64,000 nucleotides of DNA from Dioscorea cayenensis subsp. rotundata (Eukaryota > Streptophyta > Magnoliopsida > Dioscoreales > Dioscoreaceae): the NCBI RefSeq assembly GCF_009730915.1, contig NC_052481.1:22394233-22458232 (forward strand). The letters run 5' to 3'. Shown one piece after another: positions 57,296-64,000 of this stretch. Positions within the stretch are counted from its first letter, which is position 1, and each line of letters opens with the position of its first letter. The notes below the pieces were generated by a model. The model made no database searches. It saw only the letters and a list, made by a program, of their open reading frames with translations, and was not told the DNA's origin. A program made the position numbers and the translations under genes.

Positions 57296-60200
57296 TCATT
57301 GAAAGCTGAGTGTGAGATGTCCAAAAAAGCCTGCAATACAAATACACTGGGCTAGCACAATATAAGAACATATTAGACTTGTCAAATGCAGTCAAAAACT
57401 AACTCGTCATTTCAAACCGTTTGGCTAAGCAAAACTAACACTTGTAATGTTATCACACTTAATGGTCACTCCCACTAATTTTAAGTGCAGAACTAAGAGC
57501 AGAGAGTAGTTGTTTTCCACAATTTACAATCAGTAGCGCACATTCCATTGCTTGATTTTATGGTCAGTTTCTGATGTCTATCTCAGCAGCCATGGTCCAA
57601 AGAAATTGGTTTCCATCTCCTGATTTACTTCCAGTTCTATCTCAACAACCACAGAGATATGATAGAACTAATATTATTGATTGCTTTGTATAGACTAGCT
57701 GAAATCTTCGCGAATTTCACCCGCTGTAATGAGACAGCAATCAGCATCATCTTGGAAATGCATTTTGATAGAAAACAAGACAGAAACTAAATAATACATG
57801 CACATCTTACCAGGAAGATGTACAGCTTTGTTCGCTTCAGCATCAGCATCTGAATTAAACTCCTTCAGTATTGCATCAAAAAATAGAAAATGTCAGCACA
57901 ATGTGGAAAGGGTAAGGCGCAGTCATATAAAATGCAGAATCATCTGTGTTTTAGAGAGAGCAAGATGCCATTGTTCCTTTTGACAAATATATATAAAAAT
58001 ATAGGGCAAAAACTCTTTGATCAAATGAACCATCTAAACAGAGCAATTACAAATTTGCATTGTTGAATGTAGCATCGATCTACTTGCAAGCTCAAAATGA
58101 GAAAGGCAGAACATCATTTACCCTCAGAACATGGTTGATCTGGAATGAAATAAACCTTTCCTTGAGTTGTTTGACCACTTTACACAATTCAGCCATATTC
58201 TGATTCTTTGTCTGCCAGCGACCTTGTACCTATTTGCATCACACAAACAATATTAAAAGAAATTGAGAAAACTTCTGATATGGTTCGAGAAAGTCAACAT
58301 AGTTATACTACAAACAAGTGAAATTAGGAGAAAGTCTATAACAGAGAAATCAACATCTTGGGTTGGATTAGAAGAATAACAAACCTGCATACAAACAAGT
58401 TGAGAGTCACCTCTCACAACAATATGCATAAAACCTCTACTAAGAGCATAATTCAGTCCTAAAATTAAGGCTTGATATTCAGCAACATTGTTGGTGACAA
58501 AGCCCAAGCCTTGACGGATTCTAGAAACCTTTAAATGCAAGGCAAATAAGCAACTGATTAGTGAGAATATTAACCAAGACGTGCATATAAATAAATGCGC
58601 ATATAAAAAATTCCTACAACTTACTACACTTCCATCTTGTGCTCGAAGAATCACTCCAGCACCAGATTTTCCAGGATTTCCCTTTGAAGCACCATCAAAT
58701 TCAAGAATGCATGACCTCTGCTGTGTCGTTAAACATAATCTAAAAATCATCAAAGATGTTCTATAATTGAAGTGCAATATGGAAACAAAGAAACAACACA
58801 GCTACATACATGGTAATGCACAAAGAATGGGGGAAAAAAATTCTTCATCAATCATCATTAAAGAGAAAATCAACTTTTCAGGGGGCAAAACAAAATGATC
58901 ACCAAAATAGGTTACAAAAGCATAAGCAGAAATGAAAACATCATCAACTCATATTTCACCTTTCTATAAATTATAACAAGCATAAGTCTTTCTTATGTTG
59001 AGCTAACAAACTATACCCAGCAAGACACAGACATGTAAATGACTAGCTAATAATCCCACATCGATTGATTTGATAAATAGATATTGGAATATAAGCGGTC
59101 ACTAATAATATTTTTAGTTTGCACCCAATATGATAACAGAGAGAAGTTTGTTTAGTATCTTTGCAAAATAATTAGTTAAAATAGGGGTAAATAAAGATTT
59201 GAAAACATAAGACTAGATCTCTCATTCCATCAATTTAAGCTTTTAGGTTGAATCGGTGCTAGATAAAATATTTGGTTTGCATCTACCAATGAGAACATCT
59301 TCAGCTCTTTTCTGGCCCTTCTATAAATTGTACGAGCCTTTCTTATATTGAAATTGTTAAACTATACTCTGCAATAACTAACGTATACATGATTATTAAA
59401 TGAATGGCTCATGAGTGTTTAACCATGAAACTATAATAACCAAGTGTGACATGAGAACAACCATAGTTCTTTTAAAAACAGAGCACATTACAGCTCATGC
59501 AAATCAACAACTTAGTAAAGGAATTTGAGATTACAGAGTTGTTCACTGCCATCTTTGATTTATGCTGAGAAGACACCTTCTGAGGTCCTTTATCAGCCAA
59601 AATTGTACGTCCATCGGGTTGCTGAAGCAAAATAAGAGAAACATTGAGCTTTCAAATGACTTGCGATATCATGCATGGTTATGCTGAGGCTATTATTAAT
59701 TATATTACACATAATCAACAACAAAAATGAATGGAAAAAAAGTGTAATTGATGAGACAATAACAAGTAGTGTGAATATCTCACAGTGAAAGGACAAGGCG
59801 TGAGTTTTTCAAATGTATCGTTGTTCACATCTGCTGCATTTGCAGTGTACAAAGCATCTTTAAGGCCATGAGAAGCAAGATATTCCTCTGTTTCCTTCTT
59901 TAAAACGTAACCCTTGTACACTCTAACAGAAGGATCATGAACCTGCAGCAAAAAAGAGTTGAAAGATCTTATTAGACATTAAAACAATTTAAGATTACCA
60001 AACAAAAACTTCCAAAACGATCATATTCATCTAACACTCAATAGAACTCAACAAACAACTAAGTTTTTTTGCAGAATCACCAGAATTCTAAATACAATAC
60101 ACACAATGGCATCTCTTCAATCACATTTTTTGCAAAGTCACATCCATCTTGCAACATGTATGGATAAAATGCTCTTTTTACAGTGAATTAAGGTCACACA

Positions 60201-60365
60201 GTGATTAAATATATGAATCAAAATTTGAAGTAAAGATAATTCAGGATTGCTGAACATTAATATTACCGAAGAACTAATTTGAGCTTGAACATCACTTAAA
60301 CTTTGATAAACACCAAAGATGTCCCCTTTCCGAACTACATAAAAAGTGTTAGCCTCTTCAGCCAT
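57296..60365 (-). CDS. Ribonuclease H1 with hybrid-binding domain
   Basis: Cleaves RNA in RNA-DNA hybrids. Exons on the minus strand: 60365-60267, 59942-59784, 59621-59535, 58720-58625, 58528-58385, 58229-58122, 57862-57811, 57330-57296; 259 residues. The N-terminal hybrid-binding domain (residues 7-55) reads FYVVRKGDIFGVY and VYKGYVLKKETEEYL. The RNase H domain starts near 119 with the catalytic set Asp124 (FDGASKGNPG), Glu164 (NNVAEYQALILGL), Asp188 (RGDSQL) and Asp238 (NSDADAEAN). The start is the first in-frame ATG after an upstream stop; no organelle presequence is visible in this frame, though the 5' exon has other open frames. The last exon in strict phase gives 11 residues; another frame of it runs longer, so the C-terminus is uncertain. 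Confidence 0.9.
58940..59410. repeat. Imperfect direct duplication inside RNase H1 intron 3
   Basis: 58960-59060 (ctttctataaattata through taaatgactag) is echoed at about 59318-59410 (ccttctataaattgta through taaatgaatgg) with many changes. The DNA between contains tcccacatcgattga-type sequence of the kind seen in plant repeats. No element is named. Confidence 0.4.
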
Positions 60366-60850
60366 TGATGGATCAGGGATAGCTTCCAGCGACTTGTAAG
60401 CAAGCTTCCCGTCCAGCCAGCAACCACAGGACACGAAACTCAATCAAACGATGGCCAAATCCACACAATTTGGCATCACCACAGAAAAAGCCTCTCTTCC
60501 GCGCTGCACCAACAAATCCATAAAAACGAATTCCTCATGAAACCATGAATACTAAAACCGCGAGACTGAATCCATAAATGAATAACCGCAGAGACAACGA
60601 GGCCCTAAAAACCCGCCATTAATGCGAGAACCTCAAATCACTGAGAGGTTTCGCTATGTGAGATCCAAAAGAGGAGAAAAAAAGAGATTTTGAAGAGAAG
60701 AAGAACATACCGAGTGTTTGATCGAGCTTGCCCTCCAAAAAGGAAGGGTTTTTCGTAATAATTTATAAATGCGGACGATGACGATGAACCCCGAGTTTGG
60801 ACAATCTGGACCGTTAATATTCGCCTAGGGATCAGATACGGGATCAAATC
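60366..60850. promoter_or_regulatory. Likely bidirectional promoter of RNase H1 and a plus-strand gene
   Basis: 5' untranslated region of RNase H1 (to about 60720), then a short region with (TA)n at 60868-60880 and the putative start of a plus-strand transcript near 60880. Exact transcription starts cannot be seen. Confidence 0.4.
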
Positions 60851-61035
60851 CCGGGAATCAATAATACTATATATATATATACAGTATATCAATTGAATGT
60901 GGGAGTTTGGTGTGTGCTCTGGCTGGATCCGGCGCTCCGGTGATCCCATTTGGCGTATCCGGCGACCGATCATCGGATTTTGAAGGCCTTCGCCAGTGTC
61001 AGAGGTTGGTGCTGGTATTTGCTCACGATCTGAAG
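60850..61035 (+). other. Putative 5' exon of a plus-strand gene
   Basis: A GC-rich block ending in a good donor (tgaag/gtatct). The only ATG (60897) opens a 28-codon frame that stops inside the exon, so this would be a noncoding first exon with an upstream ORF. The gene would continue through a long intron toward 63302. Confidence 0.4.
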
Positions 61036-63301
61036 GTATCTTCCCGTTTGTACTGGTATTTCTCTTCTTTGATTTCTTGTTCTTGTGAAATTGGAATTGT
61101 TTGGATTGAGCTGGAATGTAGAAGACGAAAGATTGGGAAATCATGGAAGGAAAAAGTAAATCGATGCATTTTCTTCCATTATTTTGCCATTTTGTTTGAA
61201 TCCTTCTTGTGAAATCATGATTTGTTATTTGTAGTAGTTTGGATTAATAATAATAATCATGAGTGTGTACATTCTTTGCACATGATAAACTGAATACACA
61301 ATTAGTTATTGCAATGTATTGTCTTCACAGATTCTTAAACATCTTCTGAACACTAATGTTCTCTTTTATACATCAAGAAAGCATTGAATTTTGTAAATAT
61401 GGACTTAGGGAGAATGTTGCCCAACTTTGCCTTTTTAAGTTATGAATATAATTGTTGTTCCTTAATTTTCGTTTAGGAATAGATTTTCCATCTCTATTCC
61501 AAATGTAAATCAAAATGTTATCTATGTTAATGGCATTTGTAGAAATGATATTCAGTACAAATAATTGCAAATGCGGCTCAATTTGATGCTGCTTAGCATT
61601 CCTTGTTTATATCAGACTGTACAGCAATGATTTTATAAACATACCTATGTGCTCATCTTTCTACTGTCTTTTTCATTTTATATAAACTTTTATTTGTAAT
61701 TCTTACTAAGCTTGCTTTTCCTTTATCATGAGGTTCTCAAAAATATTATCAGGCAAGCAATGGAAATCTGTGCTAATTTAAATTTTCTGTTGCACTCTTG
61801 TTTCTTAATTCAGCATAGCTCTTCTTACGAAGCCAATTTTCATCTTCTATCGGCCATCGTTTACATCTAAGTCCAAAATCAACCCTTAAATAATAATGTT
61901 TCCCATGTAAAGCGTTTATTCTCACCCTATTCCTCCCTCTTCCTGGTCCTTCAAGTTATAATTTCTGTTGGTTCTGTATTTGTGAGAAGTAACAACAGTT
62001 TGTTCATTCTCAATCTCCCTTGCATCAATGTACTAGGGTTTGATATGAATTCCATTTTCCTATTGTGTTATTGGTAAATCTAGAAGTGGGATTCTAAAGT
62101 TAAGTATTACATAACTGCGGTGTTCTAAATATGTGGCTTGTCATTGTTTGCTATTCTTACTAGTAATGGAAAAACAGTTTTCTTCATGATACTTAGTAAA
62201 ATTTGTCTTATCTATGTAGGCCACAATTTTTCAAATGTTTCAACCAGTGAAGATTCTGATTCTGAAATACTGTAGTAAGTTTGTATTTGCTAAATTTCAT
62301 CTGCAACAAGCAGAGCCTTTCTTATGTCAATTGTATTGAACTAAGATTTAATATAGGTCATGCATTGAGTTTTGCATAATGGCCATTATGGCCATGCTTT
62401 ATTGCATTTAGACAACATTTTATGAATATACAAATAGCATCATATTATTTAAGTAAAAAATTGAACGTATCCAGCTCTGTGATGTAGCAACATCACTCGT
62501 CGGAAACATATGTGTTGTTCTGTCTGAATTGTGGAGATATCTAGCTTGGGCAAGTTAAAAATAATAAAAATAAAAATAATAATAATAAAATATGTGCCGT
62601 CATGAAATATGTAAGGTATGAAAATAAACATCTTATGCTATGCTAGTAACATCATAAAATATGTGCCGTCCCATATGTTATGACATCTATTATTCCATTA
62701 AGCCATGAGCAATGCATTAGCTGCATGGGTTGTCAAGTTTCCTATCATATCTATCATGTCTCTGTCCTAATTAATTTAAGGCCTTCTACATGGAATTGAG
62801 TACAAGTTTGTGCTTCCTTATTTGACCTACATAGAGAACAACATGCTTTCATTCATTTTATTTCTCTTTTTTTAAGGAATTATTGTTGGTCCTGTTTAAA
62901 ATGAATGTTTTCCTTTGTTTTGGCAGATCCGACAGGGTTTTCTTCTCCTAGTCCCCCTTGTTTTCCATTCATTCTATTTGTTTGTATCATCAAAAGAAAT
63001 TCAAATTCTATCAATTAGGGGCCACACGAGTCTGGGGTAAAGATCGGCATAAAAGATTCAATGGCAATTCTCCAGAAAAGACTACTCGGTCACCATATTT
63101 TTTGCAGTCTTAACTTTTGGTGTGGTAACCAATCTATTATGTTTGTAGTCATCAAACACCATAATTTTCTATATTTATTTATTTATTTATTTTGGTTAAA
63201 TCAGCTATTCACTTCAAGGTATCTAGTCTTTCATGTAAGTAGTATTAATTCCCTTCCCATGTTTCATATGATCATTTTGTTCACCTTTTCCTCTTCCTCA
63301 G
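61036..63301. other. Putative intron(s) and AT-rich DNA
   Basis: T-rich sequence resembling intron. Around 62937 a ttttggcag acceptor precedes a pyrimidine-rich block that might be another noncoding exon. No protein frame is convincing. Confidence 0.4.
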
Positions 63302-63398
63302 ACGGTCTCCATGGTGGCTTCTTTATACTGAACAACCACCACCCTGCATGGCTGAACTTTGTATACCTTCTGCTATGTGCATTTGGGTTTTGGATGTT
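63302..63398 (+). CDS. Partial exon of a gene running off the right edge, membrane-like segment
   Basis: 97 nt between an acceptor (cctcag) and a donor (gtaagt). One frame reads GGFFILNNHHPAWLNFVYLL and then LCAFGFWML, a strongly hydrophobic run like a membrane helix. It is open beyond both splice sites. The family is not recognised; an alternative is that the ATG at 63311 starts a short frame. It may belong with the 5' exon at 60850-61035. Confidence 0.4.
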
Positions 63399-63495
63399 GT
63401 AAGTATTTAATGTTCCTTCTATACCTTGCAATTCAAATAATGATGCATATTTAATAAGTGGTTTAGTTTCATATGCATTGTGTATAGGAAGTTCT

Positions 63496-63986
63496 AGGGG
63501 TGTAAACGAGCCGAGCCGAGTATTAACATGCTCAAGCTAGGCTCGTAAGTAAAGCTCGAAGCTCGGCTTGAGCTCGTTCGAGCCTTAGTTTGCTTTGCTC
63601 AAGCTCGGCTTGTGTATTACTCGAGCTCGGTTCGTGAAGCTCGACATCCTATTAGCTCTACTAGGCTCAAATCAAAGCTCGTAAATATAAGCTCGACTCG
63701 AGCTCGTTTAAGCTCATATATAAGATATATATAATGTACTTATATATAAAATTATGATATAAAAATTATAATATTATATATATATATATTTATTTATTTA
63801 TTTAATTTATATTGAAAGCTCGATTAGGCTCGCGAGCTTATCGAGTTGGGTATTTTGAGGCTCGAGCTCGACTCGTAAAACTATTCGAGTAGCTCGAGCT
63901 CGGCTCGCAGAATTTCAAATCGAATTCGAATATTATCCGAGCCGATCTCGAATAGCTCACGAGTAGCTCTGCTCGCTTACACCCTT
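63496..63986. mobile_element. GAGCTCG-rich non-autonomous DNA element (hAT-like ends)
   Basis: Begins aggggtgtaaacgagc and ends gctcgcttacaccctt, 16-base terminal inverted repeats with two mismatches. The body is full of gagctcg/gctcgag words around an AT-rich centre and has no coding frame. The flanks ataggaagt and ataggaatt may be an imperfect target duplication. Terminal sequence and size fit a hAT-type non-autonomous element; the superfamily is an inference. Confidence 0.6.
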
Positions 63987-64000
63987 AATAGGAATTTAGA

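Noticed and set aside
61373-62631. Minus-strand frames of 60-65 codons near the right end
   Set aside because: AT-rich, no initiation or splice context, no motif.

Overview
This is nuclear DNA from a flowering plant. Genes have many short GT-AG introns, intergenic DNA is very AT-rich with many (TA)n runs, SINEs and MITEs are present, and the encoded products are plant-specific (PIF-type bHLH, SUVH2/9, DREB2, HCAR, ABC1K6). GC-rich first exons beside AT-rich introns suggest a monocot (a yam-like genome would fit), but that is a guess. Two runs of exactly 1,000 N (4269-5268 and 22512-23511) show a draft scaffold.

Layout. 1-9551: an inverted duplication of at least 4.27 kb per arm, centred on the first N-run. 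Each arm carries a complete plastid glutaredoxin S12-type gene (762-2756 + and 6784-8795 -) with a SINE in intron 4. 9825-12344 (-): tetraspanin of the TOM2A/tetraspanin-18/19 type. 14418-16314 (-): PIF-like bHLH factor. 16.3-28.1 kb: gene-poor, AT-rich repeat DNA with tandem arrays, a Stowaway-like MITE, a GC-rich minisatellite beside the second N-run and an orphan exon-like segment. 28194-29889 (+): SUVH2/9-type SRA-SET gene with one frame break. 35045-41554 (-): ABC1K6 atypical kinase. 42085-47844 (+): 7-hydroxymethyl chlorophyll a reductase, divergent from ABC1K6 across about 530 bp with two G-boxes. 48823-49341 (+): DREB2-type AP2 factor. 50092-51804 (+): hydroxyethylthiazole kinase. About 52310-52740 (-): chalcone-synthase-like relic. 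53223-53305: tRNA-Leu(AAG), with a degenerate 3' half beside it. 53758-55781 (-): small, probably plastid protein of unknown role. 56576-57121 (+): secreted kiwellin/ripening-related protein. 57296-60365 (-): RNase H1. Right edge: 5' exon and a later exon of a plus-strand gene that runs off the window, then a GAGCTCG-rich repeat.

Functional links. Several genes serve the chloroplast: glutaredoxin S12 (thiol redox), ABC1K6 (plastid kinase family), HCAR (chlorophyll cycle and breakdown) and the small predicted plastid protein; ThiM salvages the thiazole part of thiamin. A PIF-like G-box-binding factor lies in the same window as the G-box-bearing HCAR/ABC1K6 promoter, but a regulatory link is only inferred. 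Exon boundaries were read by eye from splice consensus, reading phase and remembered family sequences; no search was run. Two otherwise clean host genes (tetraspanin and SUVH) each carry a one-base frame problem, and the two arms differ at homopolymers, so residual assembly indels are likely.
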